Of a stretch of 64,000 bases of DNA, positions 45,807 to 57,700 are shown piece after piece (positions within the stretch are counted from its first letter, which is position 1; each line of letters begins with the position of its first letter). The notes beneath the pieces were generated by a model. That model was not told the DNA's origin. It was given only the letters and a program-made list of their open reading frames with translations, and did no database searches. Location of the stretch: positions 992,001 through 1,056,000 of the forward strand of contig OY253669.1 in the NCBI GenBank assembly GCA_958009085.1, read 5' to 3'. Source of the stretch: Protoeuglena noctilucae (lineage: Eukaryota > Chlorophyta > Pedinophyceae > Marsupiomonadales > Marsupiomonadaceae). A program made the translations under genes and the position numbers.

Positions 45807-47444
45807 TCAGTCACGGGGGCGTGTCGGGCACACACGCGCCCCTCGGCGCAAAGACAGGGCCTCTCTCCGCCTCACCTTGGCCTGCTTGGTCAGCTGCTCC
45901 AAGGCCTGGCTGCCCTCCTTGGGGAAGTTGAGGGCCAGCGCAAAGATGCCCACCAAGGCACCCAGCTCGAACATCTGCACGTGTGCAGAGGCACCAATGC
46001 TGGCTGTCAGCTACCACCGCCGCTGGCCATGAGCAGGACTGAAGATGGACATGGACAGATGCCCACGCTGGCTATGAGCGCAAGTCGGCCCTAGCAGCCT
46101 TGCCCGCGCCCCTCGTGTCCCAGCGAGTCGCTTGCCTGAGTCATGAAGAACGTGAATGCGCCCTTGTACCTCTTGCTGCGCACGTGGCCGAAGGGGTCGC
46201 GCTCCACCGGCTTCTCCTTCTCCTTCTCCGCGGCCTTCTGCGCTGCCTTGGGAGCCTCCTTGGCAGGGGCGGGCTTGGCAGGCGCCGGCTTCGACTCCGC
46301 ACGCGTCACGGGGGCGGGGGCCGGGGCGGGGGTCGGCTTGACCTGAGCGGCCTCGCGGATGGCGTCCATGAAGGAGCTGGTGGACGTGTCGGCGGCGGGG
46401 GCAGCCGTGGCGGCAGCAGGGGCGGGGGCGGGGGCGGGGGTGGCTGGCTTGGCGGGCTCGGCGGCCGTCTGGCCCGCAGTGCGACCGAAGCCGCCGAAGG
46501 AGAAGGGCTTGACCTTGGCCGGGGCGGTGTCCGCCTTCTCGGCAGCGGGCTCGGCCTTGGCAGGGGCAGGGGCCGCCTCAGCCTTGGCCGGGGCGGCCTC
46601 AGCCTTGGTGCCCTCCGCCTCCTCCGCGGCCTCCGTCTTGGCTTCCTTGTTAGCGCTGAAGTTGCGGAACGAGAAGCCACCGGACGCTGCGAGCAATGGC
46701 GGGGTCTGAGCAGGTGAGCTGCTGGGCCTGCGTAGCAGCACCCATGCAGCCGCTTCGGAGGAGCTGCAAGTGTCCGAGAAACAAGTGCGGGCTTGTGACT
46801 GCTCACGCTTGGGGGCCACGTTGGGGGTAGACGACGAGCGCGTGGCCGCCTCGTACATGCTCAGTGCCTCGGAGGGGTCGAGGGCAAGGGCAGGGTTCAC
46901 GGACAGCGAGAGGCCGGCAGCGAGCAGGCCCGCCAGGAACGCCTGAGGGGGAAGCTGAGAAGGGCCAGTTAGCAGACACAGGGAAGCCGGCAGTCCATCG
47001 GGGCGGATGCGCGGAGACGGCGGAGACCTATGGCGGTGGCCTCAGGTAGGCTTGATGCGTTATAGCGGGAGTGCTTGGCTCTCGATGGCCAGATGCAAGG
47101 GCCACCGCAATCTAGAACGTGCACTATGCATGGCAGACTGCAGTCCGCGATTGCGAAGGCGCAGGCGCGGAGGACAAGGTGGATTTCTGCACCCTCATCC
47201 ACAACCGCGCGCTCCGACGATGCTGCACCGCAGCCTTCCGTGACACGTGTATCCCTAACGATACGATGTCGTAGCTCCATCTATGCTATCGAAAAGGCCC
47301 CCGTCGCTCTCTCTGCTCCGGCACGCCGCCCACCTTCTCACGGCGAGCAGCTTGGGGCGCGACGGAGCGCGCCCGGCGCGCGCCCGAGGCGGCGCTGCCG
47401 GCCGACACCGGCTTTGCAATAGGAGCGACCCGCATGGCCGTCAT
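45807..47444 (-). CDS. Plastid protein with thylakoid-lumen (Tat-like) targeting and Ala/Pro/Lys-rich body
   Basis: Exons 47444-47334, 46942-46807, 46686-46136 and 45974-45807 join in phase to give 321 residues. Exon 1 is a typical plastid transit peptide: no acidic residue until its end, Ala/Arg/Ser-rich, starting MTAMRVAPIAKPVSAG. Across the first junction it reads ARREKAFLAGLLAAGLSL then NPALALD, i.e. a twin-arginine, a hydrophobic core and an Ala-x-Ala cleavage site, as in Tat-type lumen signals. The mature part has a short ordered start (LDPSEALSMYEAATRSSS), a long Ala/Pro/Lys/Glu repeat-like stretch, and FMDAIREAAQ. Near the C-terminus is a hydrophobic segment (ELGALVGIFALALNF), possibly a thylakoid membrane anchor. 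The third intron (46135-45975) has a GC donor (CAG|GCAAGC). The end is provisional: a GT after 45876 could lead to another exon. The function is unknown. Confidence 0.65.
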
Positions 47445-47714
47445 CGAGGATCAGAGGCCTGGGTCAACTCCCTCGTGACCAAAAGTCGGACTCTTGCCCG
47501 TGCGCGAAACGGCTGGAAAGATTGTGATAACGAATGCAAGCGATGTGCCGAAGGACACGCAGCTCTCGGTCGGCAGCCCGGTGTCACTGGCATGCGAAGG
47601 CCGTGCTGCACAATCTTCACCCAGCAGCGCACATGTGGACACAGCGATCACGCTTTAGGCATCTCCGGTGTCATGCTACGCTCTTCATGCACGCTCTCAT
47701 CCGCTCATTCGGCG

Positions 47715-50700
47715 CTATTCATCCGCCTCCTCGTCACAGTAGAAGGCCTCGCTCGAGATGGAGTCGTCTGCGGACCCGTCCATGTCTGCGTCGCTCCGCC
47801 CGTCGCTCGCCACAGCTGCCGCGACCGCCTCCTCCCCTCCCTCTTTTCCATCGCGAGCCCCGACCGCGCCCTCCCGCTCGCCCTCCGCATCTCCAGACGC
47901 CTCCTCGCTGCTCCCCGCGTTGGCACCCGCCCGCTGCGCCCGGTGCGCCTCTGCGGCCCGCGCCACCTCCTCCTGCTCCCTCCGCTCGCACGCGTGCTCC
48001 TGCAGCTTCGCCTCGAACTCCTCAATCGCCTCCCGCACCTCCGGCTTAGTCGCTGACTTCTGTGGAGGTGCAAAGGACCCGGCAGAGGCACTTGCCGGGA
48101 GACAGCGGGTGCCGGGGTGGCCCACCCGGCCGCCTGTGACTTGACCCAGAGCCGTGGACAGTTTCGTCGCACCCTTGCCAGCGCAGATGGCCTGGTACGG
48201 CTTGCCTGGCGCAGGGGCGGTCCCCGCATTGCTCACGCACCTTGGCTTTGGTGACGGTGGCGTTGAAGTGGTGCAGCACCTCCTCGTCCGATAAGGCCTC
48301 CTGGTAGTGGCCAAAGTGCTCCGTCAGCTTGCGAAGGCCCTTGTCAGACAGCGGCAGCTGAGACAGGCAGAAGGCTGCGGAAACAGGGGCGTAGCGAGGG
48401 CGTGAGGGCGGGCGCAGGGAGTGCACGGGAGCTAAGGGCCACCAGGCAAAGCAAGCAAGCACACAGGCACACACACAGGTGTGCTCACCCAGGTCGCGCC
48501 ACTTGCGGGGCTGGTGGGTCTGGCCCATGCGCAGGCAGAGCTTTTCCACGAGGCCGTGCAGGTGCTGGTCCTTGGAGATGAATTGCAGGAGGAAGGCGAG
48601 GATGCGACTGCGGGCGCGGTCGGCCAGGGCGGCGTGAATGGCAAAAGGCTACGGGCTGCAGCGTTCCCGAAATCGCCCATGCAGCCCCACACAGCCGCAC
48701 TGTGTCCCAGGCAGTCGCGAGTTGCGCGCACAACGCCTTGCATCGCATCTTGCCCCTCCTGCATCTTGTGCATGGCACAGCACGTCTGGCCCCTTCGTCT
48801 CACCGGAAATCATCCACAGTGAGCCCCTGCTCCTCCCCCAGGACCGACAGGATGTCGGGGAGGAGGTTGTAGATGGGGTTAGTGTTCTTGACGCTCTTCT
48901 TGGCCAGCTCGTGGAAGAAGAGCTGGGCCTGGGGCCGCAGCATGTCGTCGTCGTCCGTCAAAAGCAGCGCCATTTTAGCGATGTTGCCCTTGACCTTGAG
49001 CATGTCGTTCAGGATCAAATGCGTGAGGACCATGAGCGAGGTGCGGCGCACGCCCAGGTTACCGTTCCTGAGAGCGCGCAGGCACAGGCGATGCTGGTGA
49101 CGTTGCGGCATGAAGAGGGCATGAAGAGGGTGGCAGTGGCAGCGGGGGAGGGCATCAAGCGTTCGCGGCGACTAAGCAAATTGCGGCCGTGGTCTCACTT
49201 GAGCGGCATGTAGATGTAGTCCGTGTATGGCTCGAGCACGTTGGGGAAGCGGAACGCCAGGTCGCCCGCGGCCACCACCAGCGTCTTGTGCAACTCCGGG
49301 GACTCGCCGTGGTGCCCCAAGGCCTTGAACACTACGCCGATGTTGGCCTCACTGCGGACGACACGCGGGCGCGCGACACGAGGTGGCACCGACACCCGGC
49401 AGGTGGGCAGTGGCGACGAGCTGCGCTGTGCTGCGCCCATCATGTGCAAAGGTGAAGGATGAGCAGCGCAGTGCCTCACCAGAACTCCGCGTCCAGCGCC
49501 ATCATCTTGCACAGGGCGAGCAGGGCCGATGACCGCAGCCCCGGGGGGGCGCGCGTCAGAGCCGCGTCCTGGCACAGCGCAGACACCAGCGGGCGGTACC
49601 GGCCCAGCAGGCCCCGCGTCCCGATGATCTCCTGCTCCACCGCGTCCTTTAACGCATCCAGCTCTGCGTCCTCTGCCACGGCGCCCACGCCGACCTGCAT
49701 GGGACCAAGGTGACGCACGCAGCTCATGCAGCGCATTGTGACTCCCAACTTGCGCCAAGTGTCTCAGCGGGGGTCGTAGCTCGCATCGTGGGTGGTAGCT
49801 TAGGCAGTGAGCCGTCCCAAGGACAGACGCCCTGCTCCCACCATGGATGTTCCACCTGCGTCGCATGCGCTGGCGAGGTCACCTGTGCGGCGATGTCGTC
49901 TTCGTCATCGCTGGCCTCCCCTTTTGTTGCCTTGGCCTTGCCGCGCGGCCCCGCCTTCTCCACGGCCGCCTCTGCCGCCGAGTCTGCCGCCTGGCGGTCC
50001 CTCGCCAGCCGCGCCGCCCGCACACGCGTCACCTGGCTCTCGCAGTACAGCAGGTGCTGCAGCGCCACGTGGGAGATCAGGAACTGCGAAATGTGAAAGG
50101 AATCTTTGCGTTGTCACGTCGCAGCATGGGTCTGGCGGCTCTTAGACAACGCAGCAAGCTGGGACATGCAAACAACCTCGCCACGGTTGCGCCCAGCCAG
50201 GCCCTCCAAGGCAGGCCGTGCTTTGGATGCAACAATATGGAGGGCCCCCGCTATCGCCGGCGATGTCGCCCTGCCGCCCGCCCTCGTCTCCTCACCAGGA
50301 ACCTGGACAGCTTGGACGCGCTGGCGGTCTCCACGTCGCCCTCGGCAGGCAGGCACTCGCCGTGCATGTGCACGATCAGGCTGCACGCGACGCTCTCGGG
50401 GCGCGGGTGGAGGGCGTACAGGGCCCTGATGGCCGCCTCGCATGCCGTGAACCAGCCCTCGTCGGCCAGCCCTGCGTTGACCACCACGCGCGACAGGCAC
50501 TTGTACGCGCTCTGGAGGACCTCGGGGCTGGGGATCTCGTCCCGCTCGAGGGCGGGAGGAGCGGCGGCGGCCGAGGAGCCCGCGGGCGCCGCCGGGGCCG
50601 GGCCGCCCGGGGGCGCGTTGTGGGGCATGGCCCTGCCGACGTGGTAGAGCGCGACGCAGGCATGGCGCATCAGCAGGGCGTCCGGGTGGCCGAAGCCCGC

Positions 50701-53700
50701 GCGTAGAAGGGCCTCCATTTGCGTGGCGGCCATGCCCGGGGCGCTGCTGGCCAGGAGCGAGATCACGCACATGGCGTTCCTGGCCGCCACCGGCTCCCGC
50801 ACCCGCAGCGCCACCTCCCACAGGCTCGCCAGGACGTTGTTGCCCACGCCGCCCTTGGCCGCCACCCCCTGCAGCACCGACTCGAGCGCGGCGAGCTCCC
50901 CGACCGTGGCGGCGCCTGCCAGCGAGCACAGGCCGCGTGCGACTGACATCGAAGCCTCGACGGCGGACAGCGGAGCGCCCGCGGCGGGCGTCGGCGGGCA
51001 CAGGAACATGTGCTGGAAGGCCTGCGGTGGACGAGACACTGTGCTGTTGGCACCGGAGCCTCAGCAGGGGCGGCGCCTGGGCAGTTGGCGAGTCGCCAAG
51101 TCGAGGTGGCTCGCAGCCTCAGTACTGGCCAGAAGCACATTATACATTCCTTTGGGGTGGCACATGACTTATAACATATCTAGGAATGCGCATCCGCTGC
51201 CACTCGCCTCGATGACGGCCTCTTTGACCGCCTGCTCCCGCGAGAAGACGAGGGGCAGCGTCCGCTTGGCGGCCTCCTGGGCGCCCTCGATGTCGAAGCT
51301 CTTGGCCAAGACGATGAAGGTGATGGCCTCCGTCACGTCGCTCGTCGTGCCGCTGGCCAGCAGGTCCGCAGCCAAGGCCATACCCGCCGCCAGCCGCCTG
51401 CGTAAGGTGAATGCCAACGTCAGGCAGGCAGGCATGGCAAGCGTGGCGTGGGCCCGGAGCGCATGCAATCGCGGCTTCCCTTGCCACAGCTGCTGCCACC
51501 GGCCCAGCTGGCTCAGCTCACTTGACGAAGTCCACCGCGGTCTTGAGCGACGCCACGATCGCTCGCTCCCGCTGCAGCTCCGCGTCCCCCTCCGCCGTCG
51601 GTGCGTCCCGGCGCTCCCTCTGTGCGCTGTTTCCCACCGCCGGCTTCTCCTCGGGCTCGGGGAACCCTGCCTTGGGCCCTGGCGTGCCCATCGCCACGTC
51701 ATCGTCCTCCGCGCCTTCCCGGCCGTCGGCGCCAGCCTCGCCCTCTGCCGCTTTGAAGGGCTCCGCGCGCAGGAGGTCGTCGGCGGTCTTGCTGCGGGCG
51801 AAGACGAGGGCCGGGTGGTTGAGGTCACATCTTACAACCCCACATCTCATGGCAGCGCACGCTCCCTGGCGAGGGGTTAGTCCCACTGCACCGCCCGGAC
51901 TCAAGCTCACTTGACCTCCTCGAGTCGCGCGAGCGTGTCAGCGTGGGTCGCCAGGGCGCCCTCCAGCATGGCCAGGTGCAGGTTGCGGCCGAAGGGGTTG
52001 TTGAGCACCATCTCAGCCAGGCATTGCAGCGCGGCCCGGCGGACGTTGCTGGCCTTGTCGTGCACCCGCGCCAGCGCCAGCGTGGCCACCTCCACCCAGT
52101 GGCTGATCGGGATGCAGTGCTGCTTGGCCAGCATGCCCCACGCCGCCATCGTCCTGGCTCGCGTGTAAGCAGACGAGTCCCGGGTCCTGCAAGCGGGCGC
52201 AGGTGATGCCGGAATCGACACGTACGGCCAATAACTGGTCCTTGTGTGGTATGTCCACTCCAAGGCGACGCCGACTGCGCAGTTACCCGCTCCCAATCAG
52301 TCCTCACGCACGCCTCGGCATCGCAACCGCGGTATCTCTCCAGTACTATCCATCCGCTCGCGCTCACCTGGCCATGAGCGACTCGAGGAGGTGCTGCACG
52401 GTGCGCGTGCGGGCCACGGCCTGCGCCGTGGTCGTCTCTGGCACGGGCAGCCCCTCGGCCACATGTTGCTCCTTGAGCCTCCGGTCCTCGTCAATGCCCC
52501 ACAGCACGGCGGCCATCGCTGACACCACCGCGGAGCGGATCGTGTACGACTCCCCGCCCAGGTGCGGCACCAGGAGCGCTGCGAGCGGCAGAGGGGTGGC
52601 CGGGTTGAGATGGGGCAGGGCGGTGGCGTGCGAGTGGATGGACTGGTGTACATGCGGGACCGCAATTTGTCAGACGGCCAGGCTCACCCATGTTGGTGCA
52701 CATGGCCTTGGGCATGAGGGTGGCCAGCTCCTGGATGAACGTCGCCACGTTGCGCACCCCGCTGCTGTCCGCCAGCTGCTGCTTCTTGTACTCCCTGCGG
52801 GTGCGAAGAAGTGCACAGGAGCTCGCTTGGCATTGGCCTGGCATCGGCCGAGTCAGTGGCTGTGCCCAGGGGCAAAGCCATGAAACACCACATACAGGAG
52901 GCGTAAAGTGTTGCTTGGGCTCTCCAGCTTTCGCTCACCGTGGGTCCACCTCGCAGACGAGGTTGAGGACGGCCAGCCCCAGCCCGGGGTCCTCGTAGCA
53001 GCGGTTGGCGTAGGCCGACAGCTGTGCCACGACCGGCGCGGCGTGCTCGTGCTTGGACACCAAATCAAACAGCGCTGCGGGCAGGCGGGAGGTGGGCGTC
53101 GCTCGCGCATGGCCCGGTCCGGCGCCCGACATCCACGCGCAGCGGCCAGAGCGGCGCGTGGCGCACCGGCTGAGATCGGCTCGACCATCTGGTAGCGTGC
53201 AGCGAGCGCCGACACGACCGCAAAGGCCGACTCGCGGCACTCGACGCTCTTCATGGCTTCGGGCGAACGCAGGAGGTCCATGCCAGCGTGGAGGAGGCGA
53301 GCCAGGAGGCGCTCGGGGGGGCGCTCAGGGCTGAACAGCGCCCAGAGGTCCACAGCAGCGGCAGTGGTGAGGGAGCGGGCCGACTTGTCGCGGGTCAGCT
53401 GCCAGTCCCAGCCCGCGTGGGCCACCGCTTTCTTCTTGCCGCGCCTGGGAGCGGAGAAGTTGAATGTTGCGATCAGTGCCGGAGCTGGGAAGCGTGCGTT
53501 TGGCATCCCCCAGCACAGTGCGCGGTGGTCAGCCTCACTTGTTGGCCGCGGGTGCTTCGGCCGCTTGGGCCTTCGAGTGCTCTTCCTCGCACTGCGCTGC
53601 GGCCCATGTGAGGAGCATCACGTGCACCTGGAGCACGTCGGCGTGCTCGTTCACCGCGTCCCGGCCAGCGCTCGGCGCCCCGGACAGGGCGACGGGACAG

Positions 53701-54223
53701 GACGCGCCAAGCACCGACAGAGAGGTGCACAGGCAGTCAAAGAAGCGGGAACGCTGCGGGGGTCGAGGGCATCGAACGGTCGTGGCTTGAGGCGCGGGGT
53801 GTGTCGTTCATTCGGATTTGCAAGACGTGCAAGCTCGCAGAAGACGAGGTTCGGACATGCAGGAAGTCCTCACCTGATCCGGGGATAGATAGAGGAAGCC
53901 CTGCACCAGTGAGAAGACCTGGTCAAAGACATCCTGCTCCAAAACGCTCGCCGACTCGCCGGTTGCCAGGGCATGGACCGCCTCTGAGCGAGGGGAGGGA
54001 GGCGTGCGGGTTTCGGCACTGAGACGTGGAGCTTGCTTGCGCCGGTATCGGCTGCGCGGGTCAGCGCAAAGGCAGTCCGCGCGTGCGGCGCACCTTCCAC
54101 GAGCGCATCGAGCTCCTTCTTCCCCAGGCCCGAGACGTCCACGCCGCTCTGGACGCGGAGCGTATCGCCCTCCCCGGTCTCGAGGAGGTCCTCGGGCTTC
54201 TCCGGCAGGACGAAGCGCGCCAT
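47715..54223 (-). CDS. Condensin complex subunit 1 (CAP-D2/CND1)
   Basis: A gene of roughly twenty exons starting MARFVLPEKPEDLLETGEG at 54223 and ending in an acidic tail at 47715. HEAT-like helices run throughout. The strongest family block is LGVRRTSLMVLTHLILNDML followed by KVKGNIAKMALLL, LFFHELAKK, NPIYNLLPDILSVL, LVEKLCLRMG, FCLSQLPLSDKGLRKL and IEEFEAKLQEH, the conserved C-terminal Cnd1 region. Earlier blocks include AWGMLAKQHCIPISHWVEV and IRSAVVSAMAAVLWG. CAP-D2 is the HEAT-repeat subunit of condensin I that bridges SMC2/SMC4 and DNA and is needed for mitotic chromosome compaction. Intron 51207-51022 has a GC donor (GAG|GCGAGT), and the family reading VIEAFQHMFL is restored only by removing it. 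The gene lies about 20 kb from SMC2, its complex partner. Confidence 0.92.
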
Positions 54224-54775
54224 GGTGGCCGCGCGGACGCGATTGTTAGTGCACCTGGCGGGCCGTCCCGTTCAAAGCCCACGCGATGCCACGCGCGGGA
54301 GGAGCCCCCGCTGACGCTATCTTCTTATTGGTCAGACCCTCGACGGGCCGACGAGCTGGGCGTCGCGCGTCCCTGCCGGGTTCGCGGCGGACGTTGCTCG
54401 GCAGTGTCACGAGGGAATATACCGGCACCAACGAACAAATCAAAGGCGAAATATCTATCATGGAGGCGGTGGGCGACCGCAGCGAAGCCTAGCCCGCGGT
54501 TTGACCCGCCAGTGGGCACGTTTCAAGCCCTTTGCGACCAGCGATGGGCGGAACCGAAGCCCTGGTGCGGGAAACTGCCTTTGTGCAATACCGCGGGGCC
54601 CGCGACTGAGTGTCTTTCCCCCGCGTGCCGCTTTTTAGTAACTAGGACTTTCAGGGAGTTGGTTGCGCTGTAAGCGCGGTGCTCTTTGCTCCTGCTTTGA
54701 TAATGCGCGACTTGCTGGTGCGGATGGGCGGCAAGGTGCGCGACGCTGCGCTGTGAGCAAGAGACAAGCAGAGAC
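54224..54775. other. Divergent promoter region
   Basis: About 550 bases between the start codons of condensin subunit 1 and the GH85 gene. No coding or RNA feature is recognisable. Confidence 0.5.
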
Positions 54776-57700
54776 ATGGACGACGCGGCCTCCCTGCTGG
54801 ACAGAGGGCTGAGCATACGCTCTCACCCGATCGATGGGAAAAACTCGGACTCGGATGAGAACGACGTGGGCTTCATCGCGCCATGTGAGCCGTGGAATGA
54901 GCCGTGTTCCGCGTCGACGCCTGTTCCACGCCTCCTGGCCGTAATACTCGCCAGGCTGCTTGATGCCGTCGTCGATAGCTACCAAGCTTGCGAGACTGAC
55001 AATCCCTCACTCCCGCAGCGCGCGCGGCGGGGAGGGAGGCCCAGACGTTCGTCTACACCGCGCGGGTGATGTCTGCGGAGGCCGGGCCGCTCCTGCCCCC
55101 GCCTCGCATGGAGCCGCTGCGCACCGTCCAAGAGGTCATGCAGTGGCAACCGGGCGTGCGGCCGGGCGACTACTTCTGCAGCTCCAGCGTGGAATTGCCG
55201 AGGGACGCGGCGTCTGTGGCGGCCATCTCCGTGCCTGGCCGGCCCCGGCTGCTCGTCTGCCACGACATGATGGGTGGCTACCTGGGTGACGCCCTGACCC
55301 AGGGATGCCCCGACCCCGACGCCTACAAGGTCACCGCCTGGGCCCTCGTAGACACGTTCATGTACTTTTCGCACCACCTATGCACCATCCCTCCGCCCGG
55401 CTGGACAGACGCCGCGCACCGCCACTGCACGCGGGTCCTCGGCACCTTCATTTCCGAGTGGGACGGCGGGGCAGCCGAGTGCGCCAGGGCGTTTGCGACC
55501 GCGGAGTCCGCGGCTGCCCTCGCAGAGAAGCTCGCAGGTGACTGGCTGCCCCGGCCCCTGTCTCGCGAACACCCCTCGCATGACACCTGGCTTACAAAGA
55601 AGCATGGAATCAACTTTGTCTTGCACTCGTCGTGTCACCTCCGTCTTGCAAACTCTCGTGAGACCACCCCAACCCCATGAACACTGGCCCCATGGTGTGA
55701 GCCCCCGCAGAGATTGCGGAGTACTTTGGTTTTGACGGATGGCTGGTCAACATTGAGAACGCGCTGAGCGAGGAGGGCGTGCGGAACATGCAAGTCTTCC
55801 TCACCCGCCTGACGCGGCTGATGAAAGAGGTGCACCCGCTGGGGCAGGTGCTGTGGTACGACGCGGTGACTGTCACGGGGCAGCTGAGGTGGCAGGACAC
55901 GCTGAACGACGCCAACCGGGCCTTCTTCGACTGCTGTGACGGCATCTTCACCAACTACACGTGGCGAGGTGCGTGGCTGGCTCAGCTACATCGACGCAGC
56001 ACAGGCTTGCTAGCCCGTCGTCGGCGGCATTCGGAAACGTGGAGGATTCTCCATGCAACGCAGAGAGCACGCTCGACCAGCTTGCGGAGGCAATGGCTGA
56101 GCATCCCCGGGCCGCGGACGTGTATGTGGGCGTGGATGTGTTTGGGCGTAACACGAGCTACCAGGGCGGGGCAGAGTCTGACCAGGCCGTCCGCGCCGTG
56201 GTCTCCCGGGGCCTCTCCTGCGCCCTCTTCGCCCCCGGTGAGACGCATCGCTGCTTGCCCTGACCTCACCTATTCTCTGCTGACCCTGGCACCGCCACAT
56301 GACATGACTGCACCACCATTGCTGCATTGGACTTTCTTCACTCGATCTCTTGCGCAGGGTGGACCCACGAGTCGGCTCCGATGGCCGGCGACCCACCCCA
56401 GCGCGAGTGGCGTGCCAGGGATGCCACCTTCTGGGACCGCATCCGCCGCTGCATGCGGGTGCCGCGCACGCTCGCGTGCTCGCTGCCCTTCCACACGAAC
56501 TTCTGCCGAGGGGGCGGGCGGTCGTGGTTTGACCAGGGACGCAAGGTCCGCGCCATGCCGTGGTGGTGCCTCTCCGCCCAGTCGCCGCAGCCCCTCTGCG
56601 GCGGCGCTGCCGAGGCCACCACCTGGAACGCAGGCACACGCCACCAGCAGACCGTGCGGGCCCAGCTGTCCGACCGGGTGAGAGCCGCGATTAGCAAAGG
56701 GCCTTGCTATGCTCATCAAGACACCTAGCTCCACTAAAGCGACTGGGACCCTATGGACGTCGATCATGTGCTAGCAAGCGTCAGCTTGTGGAGTTCGGTG
56801 CGTTCCGTTCCCTTTTGTTGACGGATGTGGAATGTTTGACTAGTTCCTTTTACTGTAATCACCCCAGGTGGCCTTCGACGGGAGCGACAGCCTCGAGCTT
56901 TCCGGCGTCATCCCGTGCGGCGCCCGCGTCGAGTTCCGACTCTTCACGACGGGCATCGCCCTGGAGCTCGACAACGCCGGACTCGCTGCGTCCTACACCG
57001 CGCTCCTCACCGCCTCCTCGGACCTGTGGCTCACGCTGTGGATCAGGTGCCAACCGTGCACTCACGTCGCCATCCGATCCTATGACTGATAGACATCACA
57101 TGATGATCTCACAGCGACTGCCGCGGCTCTGGAGACCAATCAGTGAAAGCTTACTGCCACAAGGCTCTCCCGCACGCAGCTTCACGGACCCTGTGCACCC
57201 GAACACGCCTCCGTCCGCCTCCCACCCCAACGGCGCCGGCGCCGCCCTGCGGCAGCCCCACTGCCTCATCCTGCGGGGCGAGGTCGCAGACGCAGACGGG
57301 ACCTTCCGCGGCGCTGTGCTGGGCCCGGATGGGGAGGCTCCGATGCTGGCGACGACGGCAGAGAGGACCGTCTTTGCGCAGTCCAGCCAGGACGAGTGCG
57401 GCGCTCACGAGTCCGCCACGGCCGCCCTCTCCGGTGCGTGTCTCGCTTCTATGTAACTGTGCGAAACTGTCAGCTGAAGCATCATGCGCTAGCTAACTGC
57501 AGCCGCATACCCCGGCGCTGACCCGAGACTCTGCCCCGTCCCCTGCCCCCGCAGAGGCCCTGCAGCGCGCCGCGAAGGCCATCCGCCGCGGCGTGGCCCA
57601 GAGCGGCTCCTACATGGCCAGGGCGAGGGCCGCAGAGGCGCGAACGGGCCCTGGGCCCACGGCGTGGGTGCGCTGGCGTTACGTGGTCTCCGAAATGCAG

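Noticed and set aside
46100-46717. Gly/Leu/Arg-rich plus-strand frame opposite the lumen protein
   Set aside because: It is the complement of Ala/Pro/Lys codon runs. The minus strand has targeting signals and consistent splice phases.
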